Assembly: GCF_024171495.1 (NCBI RefSeq)
Contig: NZ_JALJZW010000003.1
Coordinates: forward strand, 204,001-268,000
DNA: 64,000 bases
Direction of reading: 5' to 3'
From: Deinococcus sp. HSC-46F16
Lineage (GTDB): Bacteria > Deinococcota > Deinococci > Deinococcales > Deinococcaceae
Below are positions 1 to 9,566 of this stretch, one piece after another (the stretch's first letter is position 1; the number at the start of each line of letters is the position of its first letter). Made by a program: the position numbers and the translations under genes. The notes beneath the pieces are model-generated. The model saw only the letters and a program-made list of their open reading frames with translations, was not told where the DNA came from and did not search any database.

Positions 1-1
1 C

Positions 2-1996
2 CCGGCGAGCCCGGACCCGCAGTATGTCGAGGCCTGGGCGCAGCGGGGCGGCGAGGTCGGTGCCCGCACTCCGGAGTACGGCGCCGCCGCTTTTTTCCCC
101 GTCGCGCAGGACGGCACCTGGCGCGGTCTGCTCACAGCGGGGCTGAGGGCCGCGCGGCACTGGACGCCGCGTGACCGGGCGGTGTTCGAGGCGGTCGCGC
201 ACGGCCTCACGCTGGCCGCCGAGCGCACCGCCTCGCTGGGACGGCTGGAGGAAGAGCGGGCCGCGACCGCCGCCTTCGCCGCCTTTACCGAGCGGGTCGG
301 CACCGAGACGGACCTGCCCGCGCTGGCCCGGCAGGCGGTGCGGGTGCTGCACGGGGCGGTCGAGGGGGGCGTGGGGGTGGGGTACTACGAGCTCGAAGGC
401 GGGCACTGGCAGGCCCGCACCCTGGCGGGGGAGCTGTGCCCGCAGGTCATGCACTCGGCGCTGGAGGGCGCGGCGGCCGAGCGGCCCGAGTGGCCCGCCG
501 GGGGGGTGCAGTTCGTGGAGGGCGGGCGCGGGGGACCGGACGGGCCGCTGGCGGTGGCCCTGTGCCCCTACCTGGTCCGGGGCGAGCCGCGCGGCCTGCT
601 GGCGATGGCGTCGGTGACGCACCCAACCTGGACGGCGCGGGCACGGGCGGTCTTCGCGGGCGTGGCGCGGGGGCTGGGGCTGGCCTTCGAGCGCTCGGGC
701 ACGGCGCGGGTCTTGCAGGAGCGCAACGCCGAGCTGCACGCGCGGACCCGGGCGCTCGAGGGGTTCGCCGAACTCGCCCGCGACCTCGCCTTTGAGACCG
801 ACACGCTGGCGCTGGTGCGCCGCGCCCAGCAGATCGTGCTGACGCTGCTGCCGCCGGGGGTCGCCGTCTACTACGAGCCGCGCGGGGGCCGCTGGTGGGT
901 GCGGGCACAGACGGGCGACGTGGGGAACCCGGCGCTGCAAGCGGCCCTCGACGCCGGACTGCCCCTGGGGGAGGCGGGCAACCTGACGCAGCCGTGGCGC
1001 ACCGGGCAGGCCTACTACCAGGACGCCTATGCCCCCGACACCGACGGGCTGGCCGGGCAGACCGGGCATATCGGCGCGACCGCCACCGTGCCGATTCTGG
1101 TGGGCGGGCAACCCCAGGGCGTGTTCTCGGTGGCGCTGTTCGGCGCCCGCTCCTGGGACGCGACCGACCGGGCGGTACTGAGCACGGCGGCGCGGCACCT
1201 CTCGCTGGCGCTGGAGCGCTCGGCGGTGGCCGCCGAACTCGGCCGCCAGCGGCAGGCCCTGGAGGCCACCAACCAGGAACTGGGGGCCTTTTCCTACACG
1301 GTGTCGCACGACCTGCGGGCACCGCTGCGGCACATCGCGGGGTTCGCCGGAATGCTGCGCCGGGCGGTGGAGACGGGCGACGCCGCCCGCGCGGCCCGTT
1401 CCCTGGACGTGATCGACGAGGCGGTCGCGCAGGCCGGGCGCCTGATCGACGCGCTGCTGGGGTTCTCTCACCTGTCGCGCCAGGAGCCTGCCACGGCGCG
1501 GGTGGACCTGCGCCGCCTTCTCGGGAGCGTGCGGGCCGAGGCCGAGGCCGAGGTGGCGGGCCGCGAGGTGGAATGGGTGGTCGGCGAGCTGCCGGAGGTG
1601 CGGGGCGACCCGGACCTGCTGCGGCAGGTGCTGGCCAACCTGCTGTCCAACGCCGTGAAGTACAGCGCCCGCTCGGAGCGGCTGCGGGTGGAGGTCTGGG
1701 GCGAGCGGCGCCCCGGCGAGACCGTGATCTCGGTGCGCGACTCGGGCGCGGGCTTCGATCCCCGCTACGCCGACCGGCTGTTCGGGGTGTTTCAGCGCCT
1801 GCACCGCCAGGAGGAGTTCGGGGGCACGGGCATCGGGCTGGCGACCGTGCGGCGCATCGTGCAGCGGCACGGCGGCCGGGTGTGGGCCGAGGGTCAGCCC
1901 GGCGAGGGCGCCACCTTCCACTTCAGCCTGCCCGAACCGGAGGCCTTGCCCTCCGGCCCGGTGGCCCTCCGGGGCGGGGAGGGCCGACCGGGCTAG
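2..1996 (+). CDS. GAF-domain sensor histidine kinase (5' truncated by window edge)
   Basis: The reading frame is open from the first bases of the window, so the true start lies to the left and only the C-terminal 664 or so residues are present. What remains is the tail of one GAF-like domain, two further GAF-like modules joined by helical linkers, a HisKA dimerisation domain whose H-box reads FSYTVSHDLRAPLRHIAGF, and an HATPase domain with an N-box (LLSNAVKYS), a G1 box (DSGAGFD) and a G2 box (GTGIGLATVRRI). No membrane helix is visible in this part, so it is probably a cytosolic sensor kinase that autophosphorylates on the H-box His. The signal it senses cannot be read. Its 3' end overlaps the convergent monooxygenase gene by 4 bases. 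No partner regulator is adjacent on this side. Confidence 0.9.
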   Translation, partial: PASPDPQYVEAWAQRGGEVGARTPEYGAAAFFPVAQDGTWRGLLTAGLRAARHWTPRDRAVFEAVAHGLTLAAERTASLGRLEEERAATAAFAAFTERVGTETDLPALARQAVRVLHGAVEGGVGVGYYELEGGHWQARTLAGELCPQVMHSALEGAAAERPEWPAGGVQFVEGGRGGPDGPLAVALCPYLVRGEPRGLLAMASVTHPTWTARARAVFAGVARGLGLAFERSGTARVLQERNAELHARTRALEGFAELARDLAFETDTLALVRRAQQIVLTLLPPGVAVYYEPRGGRWWVRAQTGDVGNPALQAALDAGLPLGEAGNLTQPWRTGQAYYQDAYAPDTDGLAGQTGHIGATATVPILVGGQPQGVFSVALFGARSWDATDRAVLSTAARHLSLALERSAVAAELGRQRQALEATNQELGAFSYTVSHDLRAPLRHIAGFAGMLRRAVETGDAARAARSLDVIDEAVAQAGRLIDALLGFSHLSRQEPATARVDLRRLLGSVRAEAEAEVAGREVEWVVGELPEVRGDPDLLRQVLANLLSNAVKYSARSERLRVEVWGERRPGETVISVRDSGAGFDPRYADRLFGVFQRLHRQEEFGGTGIGLATVRRIVQRHGGRVWAEGQPGEGATFHFSLPEPEALPSGPVALRGGEGRPG

Positions 1997-3612
1997 GCTC
2001 CGCCCGGCCGCGAGCTGGGGGCGGGCACGCGGGCCGGGGCAAAGCTCAGCACGCCGTCTTCAAGGGGCGAAAGCTGGATGGTGGCCTTGTCCCGCAGGTA
2101 GTTCTGGTGGACCTGCCAGGGCCTGCGCGACCCCTGCTTGGGAAGCAGCGCGGCGCTGCGCGTGACGTAGCCGGAAGTGAAGCCCAGCAGCGGCCGCTCC
2201 ACGACGGACGGGTCGGCCTGGGGCACGACCATGCCGTAGCCGTGCCGGTCCATGTACCTCAGCAGGCGGCAGACGTAGTCCTGGGTGAGTTCGGCCTTCA
2301 GCGTCCAGGCGGCGTTCACGTACCCGAAGGCGTAGGCGCAGTTGGGCAGGCCGCTGAGCATCATGCCCTTGTAGACCAGCATCCGGGCGGCGTCGACCGG
2401 CTGGCCGTCCACCGTGAACCGGATGTCCCCCAGCACGTTCATCTTCAGCCCGGTGGCCGTCACGATCAGGTCGGCGGGCAACTCGCGCCCGCTGTTCAGG
2501 CGAAGGCCGGTCGGCGTGAAGGTCTCGATGGTGTCCGTGACCACCTCCGCCCGGCCTTCCCGCACCGCCCGGAAAAGGTCGCCGTCCGGCACCGCGCACA
2601 CGCGCTGGTCCCAGGGCTGGTAGGCGGGCGTGAAGTGCCGCGCGTCGAAGGTGTCCCCGACATGCTGCGCCGCGTCCTTGAGGAGCTGGTCGCGGAACAC
2701 CTGCGGGGCCTGCCGCGCGACGCCGTAGTGCAGCATGCTGGTGAGGATGTTTCGCCAGCGGACCACCCCGTGCGCGGCCTGCGCGGGGAGCAGGCGCCGC
2801 AGCCGCAGCGCCGTCTGGTCCACGAGCGGCTGCACCGCGATGTAGGAGGGCGAGCGCTGAAGCATGGTGACGTGTGCCCCCCCGTCCGCCAGCGCGGGCA
2901 CCAGGGTCACGGCGGTGGCGCCGCTGCCGATCACCACGACCCGCTGGCCCGCATAGTCGAGGTCCTCGGGCCAGAATTGCGGGTGAACGATCCGGCCCTG
3001 GAAGACCGCCTCGTTCGGAAACTCGGGCCGGTACCCTTCCTCGTAGCTGTAGTAGCCGCTGCACAGGAACAGGAACTTGGTCCTGAGGGTCACGGTCTCG
3101 GGGGGACTTCCCTCCGCGCCGCGCTCGGCAGTCACGGTCCAGCCCTGCTCGGCGGAGGACCACTCGGCCGCCCGGACCCGGTGCCCGAAGCGGATGTGCG
3201 GCGTGATTCCGGCCTCGTCGGCGGCCTCCTGAATGTACTGGCGAATGTCCGGGCCGTCCGCGATCGATTTGTGGCCGGTCCAGGGCTTGAAGCTGTAGCC
3301 CAGCGTGTACACGTCGGAGTCCGAGCGCACGCCCGGATAGCGGAAGAGGTCCCAGGTGCCCCCAACGGCCTGCCGGGCTTCGAGCAGCGCGAACCGCTTG
3401 CCGGGGCACTTGTCCAGCAGGTGCCGCGCCGCCCCGATTCCCGACAGCCCGGCGCCGACAATCAGCACGTCGAGGGGCTCGGCCGCGTCCGGGCCGTCTT
3501 GGAGGCGCGGCGAGGGCTGCACCCTGGGGGCCGTTCGGGCGCGTCGGGACTGGAGGGCGAGGCCCGCCAGGGCCAGGGCACCGAGGGGCAGGAGGGTCTT
3601 GCGGAGGTTCAT
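1993..3612 (-). CDS. Flavin-containing monooxygenase, Baeyer-Villiger type
   Basis: A 539-residue FAD and NADPH-dependent monooxygenase. The N-terminal FAD Rossmann motif is VLIVGAGLSGIGAA (about residues 49-62). It is followed by the Baeyer-Villiger fingerprint FxGxxxHxxxWP, seen here as FQGRIVHPQFWP (about residues 204-215), and then a second Rossmann motif, VVIGSGATAVTLVPAL, for NADPH. Enzymes with this fingerprint insert oxygen next to ketones or oxidise N or S atoms; the substrate here is unknown. The first 25 residues are basic then hydrophobic, which suggests a membrane anchor or signal-like N terminus. The gene is monocistronic and convergent with the kinase to its left. A GAGGA element lies upstream of the ATG. 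Confidence 0.88.
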   Translation of the reverse strand: MNLRKTLLPLGALALAGLALQSRRARTAPRVQPSPRLQDGPDAAEPLDVLIVGAGLSGIGAARHLLDKCPGKRFALLEARQAVGGTWDLFRYPGVRSDSDVYTLGYSFKPWTGHKSIADGPDIRQYIQEAADEAGITPHIRFGHRVRAAEWSSAEQGWTVTAERGAEGSPPETVTLRTKFLFLCSGYYSYEEGYRPEFPNEAVFQGRIVHPQFWPEDLDYAGQRVVVIGSGATAVTLVPALADGGAHVTMLQRSPSYIAVQPLVDQTALRLRRLLPAQAAHGVVRWRNILTSMLHYGVARQAPQVFRDQLLKDAAQHVGDTFDARHFTPAYQPWDQRVCAVPDGDLFRAVREGRAEVVTDTIETFTPTGLRLNSGRELPADLIVTATGLKMNVLGDIRFTVDGQPVDAARMLVYKGMMLSGLPNCAYAFGYVNAAWTLKAELTQDYVCRLLRYMDRHGYGMVVPQADPSVVERPLLGFTSGYVTRSAALLPKQGSRRPWQVHQNYLRDKATIQLSPLEDGVLSFAPARVPAPSSRPGGA

Positions 3613-4142
3613 CTCAGTCGGTCCTCGCGGTCAACGGGAGAAGGCGGGAGGGAAGCGGCGCGGGGCGGCTGACGGAGGAGGGCAGCCCCGTCCTGCGGGC
3701 ATGGGAAAGGGCCGTCTCCCCTCCCAGTCCCAGACGAACATGCGGGTTCAGAAGCGTGTCATGCAGTTTACCCCAGGGGGCAGCGGTGGGGCCGCCCGGA
3801 GGCTTTCTCTTAGAGGCGCCCGGTGCCCTCCCCTGCCCCGGGAGAAAAGAGCCGAAGCCCATGACATTGCGGACTGCCCCCGACCCCAAACCCACCGGGG
3901 CAACGTCGGCGCACCCCCGGCTGGACCGCTGCGGGCACCGGCACCGGCCACGCGGGCGGGCACGTCGTCCGGTCGAGGTTGCGCCTCTCCACGCACGTCC
4001 CGCAGCCGGGGGAGGTTGGTGTCCCCACGGTGACGGGCGGACCCTGAGGGCACAAGGCGCTGGAGGGCTCAGGTCGAGGTGGTGTGCAGGTCACCTCCGG
4101 CGGAGCCGCTTTCCCCTGCGCCCCCGCAGAGGTCCCGTCCCG
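3613..4142. other. Gene-poor intergenic stretch
   Basis: About 530 bases separate the monooxygenase start from the end of the MFS gene; both are on the minus strand. The overlapping ORFs in several frames here have the arginine and proline-rich composition of high-GC shadow frames and show no recognisable domain. I see no tRNA, no repeat shared with the rest of the window, and no clear terminator with a T-run. It presumably holds the monooxygenase promoter. Confidence 0.5.
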
Positions 4143-5363
4143 TCACCCGCCCAGAGGGGCCTGCTCCAGGGCCGCCGTCTCGGCCCGGCGCTCCTGCACC
4201 GCGCTTTCCAGCCACAGGTACAGGGCGGCCCCGGCAAAGGCCAGCCCCGCGATCACCAGCCACATGGTCTGCGGACCCAGGCGCGTGAGCAGCAGGCCCC
4301 CCAGCAGGGGTGCGAGCAGGGTGGCGAGGCCGCTCATGCTGCCGACCAACCCGATATAGGTGCCGCGCTCCCCCGGCCGCCCCAGCTCGCTGATCACGGT
4401 CTTGCTGATGCTGTAGGCGACGATCTCGCCGACAGACCAGACGGCCACCGCCAGCAGGTGCTGCCACAGCGCCGTGGCAAAGGCGTGTCCCAGAAACCCC
4501 AGCCCCAGCAGCGCCGCTCCCGCCGCCTGCCAGCGGGGATGGTTGCGGCGCGAGATCCACCCGCCGACGGGCAGCCCCAGCAGGATCACCAGCGCCCCGT
4601 TGACCGCCAGCAGTTGACCGTACTGCACGGGCGCATAGCCCTGCTGCGCGAAGACCAGCGCGAGCACCTTGTAGCTCTGGTAGGTCAGGCTGTAGAGCAG
4701 GGTCGCCAGGCAAAAGAACCCCAGCAGCCGGTCGCGCGGCAGCAGCCGTCGCCGCGTGCCCGGTGCGGGGGTCGGGCGGGGCCGCCGGGGAAAGAACAGG
4801 GCGATCAGCAGGGCATAGGCCGCCATCGTCGCGGCGTCGAGGTAGAACAGCAGCCGGTACGAGCGCCCGGCCAGCCAGCCGCCCAGCACGGGCGCGACCG
4901 AGGCCCCCACATTGATGGCCCAGTACAACAGCGTGTAGGCCTGGGTGCGCTGCGCCCCGCTCGTGAGGTCCGCGACCGCCGCGCTGGAGGCCGGTTTGTA
5001 CATCGCCGAGAAGAGCGAGAACCCCAGCACCCCCAGCACCAGCGCGGGAAAGCCGTCGGCCGTGGACAGGGCGAGCAGCATGATGGCCCCGCCCCCCAGC
5101 GCCAGCTTCATCGTGAAGGCCGGGCCGCGCCGGTCGCTGAGCTGCCCGCTGAAGCCCTCGGCCAGAAAGCGCCCGGCGCCCAGCATCGCCAGAATCACGC
5201 TGACCTGCGCGACCGGCAGCCCCTGCTGGGCCATGAGGTAGAACCCCAGCAGCGGCACCACGAACTCCCCCACCCGGTTGAGAATGGTGCCGAACCACAG
5301 CACCCAGAACCCCGGTGGGTAGGCGCTGTAGACGCGGTGCAGGGAAGCGGGAAGGGGCGTCAC
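4143..5363 (-). CDS. MFS drug/solute transporter
   Basis: A 406-residue protein made almost entirely of hydrophobic helices separated by short loops. It has the MFS layout of two six-helix halves, with a basic loop after helix 2 (GQLSDRRGPAF, an MFS motif-A variant) and a long central loop (PRRPRPTPAPGTRRR) between the halves. Proton-coupled exporters of the DHA1 type look like this. The substrate is not predictable. It is transcribed divergently from the uvrA2 gene, with about 200 bases between them. Class II UvrA genes are often found near transporters, which makes export of a DNA-active compound an interesting but unproven idea. Confidence 0.85.
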   Translation of the reverse strand: MTPLPASLHRVYSAYPPGFWVLWFGTILNRVGEFVVPLLGFYLMAQQGLPVAQVSVILAMLGAGRFLAEGFSGQLSDRRGPAFTMKLALGGGAIMLLALSTADGFPALVLGVLGFSLFSAMYKPASSAAVADLTSGAQRTQAYTLLYWAINVGASVAPVLGGWLAGRSYRLLFYLDAATMAAYALLIALFFPRRPRPTPAPGTRRRLLPRDRLLGFFCLATLLYSLTYQSYKVLALVFAQQGYAPVQYGQLLAVNGALVILLGLPVGGWISRRNHPRWQAAGAALLGLGFLGHAFATALWQHLLAVAVWSVGEIVAYSISKTVISELGRPGERGTYIGLVGSMSGLATLLAPLLGGLLLTRLGPQTMWLVIAGLAFAGAALYLWLESAVQERRAETAALEQAPLGG

Positions 5364-5561
5364 ACGGGGAGGATAGGGGGCAGTCCTGCCGGAACTGCGT
5401 CACCACGTTGGAGACGACATCCGAGGGAAGGGATAGGCAGGCGACGTGGGTCCGGCTCTCCTGGGGATTTTCCTGAGAAGAGAGGCGCGGGCACGAGACT
5501 GAATTCAGCCAACCTTGGGACTCTCTCACCCCGCGCGGGGGGCTCTCCATACTGCGGGGCG

Positions 5562-8090
5562 ATGACCTTCTCGCGCGAGGATTCCGGGTTCGTGCAGGTA
5601 CGTGGGGCGCGGCAACACAACCTGAGGGACGTGTCGGTGCGGCTTCCCCGCGACGCGCTGGTGGTCTTTACCGGGGTCTCCGGCTCCGGCAAATCCTCGC
5701 TGGCCTTCGGGACGCTGTATGCCGAGGCGCAGCGGCGGTATCTCGAATCGGTGTCGCCCTATGCCCGGCGCCTCTTTCATCAGGTGGGCGCTCCGGACGT
5801 GGACGCCATCGAGGGCCTGCCCCCGGCGGTCGCCCTCCAGCAGCAGCGCGGAGCGCCGAGCACCCGCTCCTCGGTGGGGAGCGTGACCACGCTGTCGAAT
5901 CTGGTGCGGATGCTCTACTCGCGGGCCGGGGAGTACCCCGAGGGGCAGGGCATCGTCTACGCCGAGGGCTTTTCCCCCAACACGCCGGAGGGAGCCTGCC
6001 CCCACTGCCACGGACTGGGGCGGGTCTACGAGGTGACCGAGGCCTCGATGGTGCCCGATCCGTCCCTCACCATCCGCGAGCGGGCGGTCGCCGCGTGGCC
6101 GCAGGCGTGGGGCGGGCAGAACCAACGCGACATCCTCGTCACGCTGGGCATCGACGTGGACGTGCCCTGGCGCGAGCTGCCGCCGGAGACGCGCGACTGG
6201 ATTCTGTTCACCGACGAGCAGCCCGTCGTGCCCGTCTACCCCGGTCTGAGCCCCGAGGAGACGCGGCGGGCCGTGAAGCAGAAGCGCTCCCCCGACTACA
6301 TGGGCACCTTTTCCAGCGCCCGGCGGCACGTCCTGCACACCTTCGCCCACACCGAGAGCGCGGCCATGCGGCGGCGGGTGCAGGAGTACATGATCGCCGC
6401 CGAGTGCCCGGTGTGTCACGGCAAGCGGCTGCGGCCGGAAGCGCTGGCGGTGCAGTTCGCGGGCCTTGACATCACCGAGTTCTCGCGCCTGCCGCTGGCG
6501 CAGGTGGCCGAACTGCTGCGGCCCTCCACGGAGAAACAGGACCACGGCGGCAACGCCGAGGCCCACCCCGAGCAGGCCCTCGCCCGGCAGCGGCTTGCCG
6601 GGGACCTCGTCGCGCGGCTGGAGGTGCTGCTGAACCTGGGACTGGGGTACCTGCACCTCGAACGCTCGACGCCCACCCTGTCGCCGGGGGAACTTCAGCG
6701 GCTGCGCCTCGCCACGCAGCTCTATTCGCACCTCTTCGGCGTGGTGTATGTCCTCGACGAGCCGTCCGCCGGGCTGCATCCCGCCGACACCGAGGCGCTG
6801 CTCGCGGCGCTGGCGGGGCTGAAGACCGCTGGAAACTCGCTCTTTGTGGTCGAGCACGACCTCGACGTAGTCCGCCGGGCCGACTGGCTGGTCGACGTGG
6901 GGCCGGGCGCGGGCGAGGGGGGCGGCGAGATTCTCTACAGCGGGCCGCCGGAGGGCCTGCGGGCGGTGGAGGCGTCCCAGACCGCCCGTTACCTCTTCCG
7001 GGAGGGGGCCGCCGAGCTGCACGAGCCGCGCTCCCCCTCGGGCTGGCTGGAGCTGACGGGCGTGACCCGCCACAACCTGCGGGGCCTGTCCGTGCGCTTT
7101 CCGCTGGGCGTGCTGACGAGCGTGACCGGGGTGTCGGGGTCAGGCAAGTCGACGCTGGTGAGCCAGGTGCTCGTCGAAACACTGGCCGCCCGGCTGGGGC
7201 AGACCCTGACCGAGGGGGCCGAGGAGGAGGACACCGAAGACGCCCCCGCCCCGACCACCGCGCACCTCGGGGGCGACATGGACGCCCTCACGCGCCTCGT
7301 CCGGGTGGACCAGAAGCCCATCGGCCGCACGCCGCGCAGCAACCTGGCGACGTACACCGGGCTGTTCGATCAGGTCCGGAAGCTGTTCGCCGCGACCCCA
7401 CTCGCCCGCGAACGCGGCTACAGCGCGGGCCGCTTTTCCTTCAACGTGAAGGGCGGGCGCTGCGAGCACTGCCAGGGCGAGGGCTGGGTGATGGTCGAGC
7501 TGCTGTTCCTGCCCAGCGTGTACGCGCCCTGCCCGGTGTGCCACGGCACGCGGTACAACGCGGAAACGCTGGAGGTCGAGGAGCGGGGCCAAAGCATCGC
7601 GGACGTGCTGGGCATGACGGTGGACGCGGCCTGGGCGTTTTTCCGGGACGACGCGGCGGTCTTCCGGGCGCTGGACACCTTGCGCGAGGTGGGGCTGGGC
7701 TACCTGCGGCTGGGGCAGCCCGCGACCGAACTCTCGGGGGGCGAGGCGCAGCGCATCAAGCTGGCGACCGAGTTGCAGCGGGCCGGGCGCGGACACGCGG
7801 TCTACGTGCTCGATGAGCCCACCACCGGCCTGCATCCCGCCGACGTGGAGCGGCTGACCCGGCAGCTCGGGCGGCTGGTGGACGCGGGACATACCGTGAT
7901 CGCCGTCGAGCACGACCTGGGTGTAGTCACGGTCAGCGACTGGGTGATCGACATCGGCCCCGGCGCGGGCGAGGCGGGGGGGCGGGTCGTGGCCGAGGGT
8001 CCGCCGGGGGAGGTGGCGCGGGCGCCCGGCAGCCGGACCGCCCCCTACCTGGCGCGGGCGCTGGGGCTGGCCCCGCCGACGCCCCTTTAG
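5562..8090 (+). CDS. uvrA2: Class II excinuclease ATPase UvrA2
   Basis: An 842-residue UvrA-family ABC ATPase involved in DNA damage recognition or drug tolerance. Two nucleotide-binding halves are complete: Walker A GVSGSGKSS at about 38-46 and a second near 523, signatures LSPGE near 373 and LSGGE near 724, and two VLDEP Walker B segments. Zinc-finger cysteines are visible (CPHCHGLG near 146; CEHCQGEG then CPVCHG near 640-660). The segment after VGSVTTLSNLVRMLYSRAG runs directly into the insertion domain (GFSPNTPEGACPHC), so the UvrB-binding domain of UvrA1 is missing and the protein is about 100 residues short of UvrA1. That is the hallmark of UvrA2. The frame is open for 600 codons upstream, but homology begins at this ATG, which lies 8 bases after a CATACT -10-like box. 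Confidence 0.9.
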   Translation: MTFSREDSGFVQVRGARQHNLRDVSVRLPRDALVVFTGVSGSGKSSLAFGTLYAEAQRRYLESVSPYARRLFHQVGAPDVDAIEGLPPAVALQQQRGAPSTRSSVGSVTTLSNLVRMLYSRAGEYPEGQGIVYAEGFSPNTPEGACPHCHGLGRVYEVTEASMVPDPSLTIRERAVAAWPQAWGGQNQRDILVTLGIDVDVPWRELPPETRDWILFTDEQPVVPVYPGLSPEETRRAVKQKRSPDYMGTFSSARRHVLHTFAHTESAAMRRRVQEYMIAAECPVCHGKRLRPEALAVQFAGLDITEFSRLPLAQVAELLRPSTEKQDHGGNAEAHPEQALARQRLAGDLVARLEVLLNLGLGYLHLERSTPTLSPGELQRLRLATQLYSHLFGVVYVLDEPSAGLHPADTEALLAALAGLKTAGNSLFVVEHDLDVVRRADWLVDVGPGAGEGGGEILYSGPPEGLRAVEASQTARYLFREGAAELHEPRSPSGWLELTGVTRHNLRGLSVRFPLGVLTSVTGVSGSGKSTLVSQVLVETLAARLGQTLTEGAEEEDTEDAPAPTTAHLGGDMDALTRLVRVDQKPIGRTPRSNLATYTGLFDQVRKLFAATPLARERGYSAGRFSFNVKGGRCEHCQGEGWVMVELLFLPSVYAPCPVCHGTRYNAETLEVEERGQSIADVLGMTVDAAWAFFRDDAAVFRALDTLREVGLGYLRLGQPATELSGGEAQRIKLATELQRAGRGHAVYVLDEPTTGLHPADVERLTRQLGRLVDAGHTVIAVEHDLGVVTVSDWVIDIGPGAGEAGGRVVAEGPPGEVARAPGSRTAPYLARALGLAPPTPL

Positions 8091-8197
8091 GCGGGACTCA
8101 GGTTCCTGGCCGGGGGCCGCGTTAGGGTCGGAGCAGACGGGGCGGATTTCCAGTGACTCCCTCTTCCCGACCCCGCCTCACCGGACAAGGAGGCCCC

Positions 8198-9382
8198 ATG
8201 ATCACGCCCGACGACCTCAAGCGTATCCGCAGCCTGCCCGAGAACGGCTCGGTCCTGATGGCGGTGGTCCACGTCAACCCCGCCGATCAGGACAACCACG
8301 GCGACGCCCTCTCCACCCGCGTCAAGAGCGCCCTCAGCGACCTCGGGGTGCCGCCCACCCTCGCCGGGCGCCTGCTCGACGACGTGGCCCGCGCCCGCGA
8401 GGCCCGTGGCAAGAGCGCCGTGTATGTGCTGGGCGAGGGGGTGGACGAACGCTTCGACGTGCAGGTCGACTTGCCCGAGCGCTTTCATTTCGGGCGGCCC
8501 CTGCCGACGTTGGTCGAGAACGCGGCCCACGCCCTGCCCCGCGTCGGGGTCCTGGCGGTCGACCGCGACTGGGCGCGGCTCTTCGTGTTCGACCAGGGCG
8601 AGCTGAGCGAGGTGCGCCGGGGGCGCAACACCGAACTCGAAGACCTTGAGCGCGACAACTACACCGAGTCGACCACTGCCGTGCCCGGCGCTCCGGGCGC
8701 CGCCCGCGCTCAGGACGGCAGCGGCTTCAGCGCCCAGGGCAGCGGGCCGCGCAGCGACAGCGGCGCCGAGCTGTACCAGCGGCACGTCGACGCCCTGCAG
8801 CAGCGCTTCTACAACGAGACGGCGGGGAACCTGTCCGGGGAGCTGAAGGCCCGTGGCCTGAAGCATCTGGTCCTCGTCGGGCCGGTGGCCCGCCTCGCCG
8901 AGTTCCGCGCCGAGATTCCCGCCACCGCCCCCTTCGAGGTGATCGGCGAGACGAACGTGGAGGTCGGCACCGGCAGCGCCCCCGAACAAACAATTACCGA
9001 GCGCCTGCTTCCCCTGCTGGAGGACTTCGCCCGGCAGGACGAGGCCCGGTTGATGGAGCAGCTTCAGGAACAGGGCGTCATGGAAATGGAGCGCGTGCTG
9101 GAGATGGTGCAGCAGGGCCGCGTGTACCAGCTCGTCATCCCGGAGGACGGCTCGCACCTGCACATTTACCGCAGCCACAACCCGGAAGTGCCGTACTTCA
9201 CCGCCCGTAAGGACGTGCAGGAGAGCCCCCTCGACGGTGCCCTGATGACGCGGGTGACGCTGGAGGAGGTGCTGCCGCAGTTGCAGGAACTCTACGGGCT
9301 GGAGGTGCGGCGCGTGCACGGCGACCACGCCGAGAAGCTGGTGAGGGAATACGGCGGGCTGGCCGGACTCGCCCGGTACTAG
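8198..9382 (+). CDS. VLRF1/baeRF-family release-factor-like protein
   Basis: A 394-residue protein. The ATG is chosen because AAGGAGGC lies 5 bases upstream; an ATG 45 bases earlier in frame has no such site. The N-terminal half is a mixed alpha/beta domain with SVLMAVVHVNPAD and AVDRDWARLFVFDQGEL, strands typical of the bacterial archaeo-eukaryotic release factor (baeRF/VLRF1) families. The middle segment HLVLVGPVARLAEF resembles the eRF1 domain 3 core. The C-terminal part is rich in charged helices (QEQGVMEMERVLEMVQQGR). Members are proposed to act on stalled or damaged ribosomes; no catalytic GGQ motif is visible, so peptidyl-tRNA hydrolysis is uncertain. A TAGGGT box near 8123 could be its -10. 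Confidence 0.7.
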   Translation: MITPDDLKRIRSLPENGSVLMAVVHVNPADQDNHGDALSTRVKSALSDLGVPPTLAGRLLDDVARAREARGKSAVYVLGEGVDERFDVQVDLPERFHFGRPLPTLVENAAHALPRVGVLAVDRDWARLFVFDQGELSEVRRGRNTELEDLERDNYTESTTAVPGAPGAARAQDGSGFSAQGSGPRSDSGAELYQRHVDALQQRFYNETAGNLSGELKARGLKHLVLVGPVARLAEFRAEIPATAPFEVIGETNVEVGTGSAPEQTITERLLPLLEDFARQDEARLMEQLQEQGVMEMERVLEMVQQGRVYQLVIPEDGSHLHIYRSHNPEVPYFTARKDVQESPLDGALMTRVTLEEVLPQLQELYGLEVRRVHGDHAEKLVREYGGLAGLARY

Positions 9383-9399
9383 GCCCTCCGGACACATGA

Positions 9400-9439
9400 A
9401 GCGGCGGCCGCTGCCGGACTGGGGCAGGGGGCCGCCGCT
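9400..9439 (+). terminator. Hairpin after the VLRF1-like gene
   Basis: A perfect 10-base inverted repeat (AGCGGCGGCC with GGCCGCCGCT) begins 18 bases after the stop codon, with a 20-base loop. No T-run follows, so it may be a weak or Rho-assisted terminator or only an mRNA 3' stabiliser. Confidence 0.45.
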
Positions 9440-9447
9440 CCACGTGT

Positions 9448-9565
9448 CATACGGTTTCCGTCCAATCGGGTCCCGGCCACCGTTGTGTTCCCACTCTCTC
9501 TGCTTCGCCGCTTTGCCAGTCCGCTCGGGGTAAACAGGTACACAGACTGTTCAACCGGGATCCGC
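9448..9565 (-). repeat. Dispersed repeat copy D
   Basis: Read on the minus strand, this roughly 118-base stretch starts GGATCCCGGTTGAACAGT and contains CGAAGCAGAGAGAGTGGGAA and CAACGGTGGCCGGG. It aligns along its length with copies near 18.0, 20.7 and 21.5 kb (GGATTCCGGTTGAGCGG ... GAAGCAGAGTGAGCAGGAA ... CAACGGTTTCCGTCC). The four copies lie outside intact genes and in both orientations, as expected of the small non-coding repeats known from Deinococcus genomes. Confidence 0.7.
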
Positions 9566-9566
9566 G

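Noticed and set aside
895..3672. 925-codon plus-strand ORF across the kinase and monooxygenase
   Set aside because: A shadow frame: the first part is a frame-shifted reading of the kinase and the second is antisense to the monooxygenase; no domain is present.
3756..5561. 602-codon N-terminal extension of uvrA2
   Set aside because: It is antisense to the MFS gene, rich in Arg, Gln and Pro, and has no UvrA homology. The family N terminus begins at 5562.
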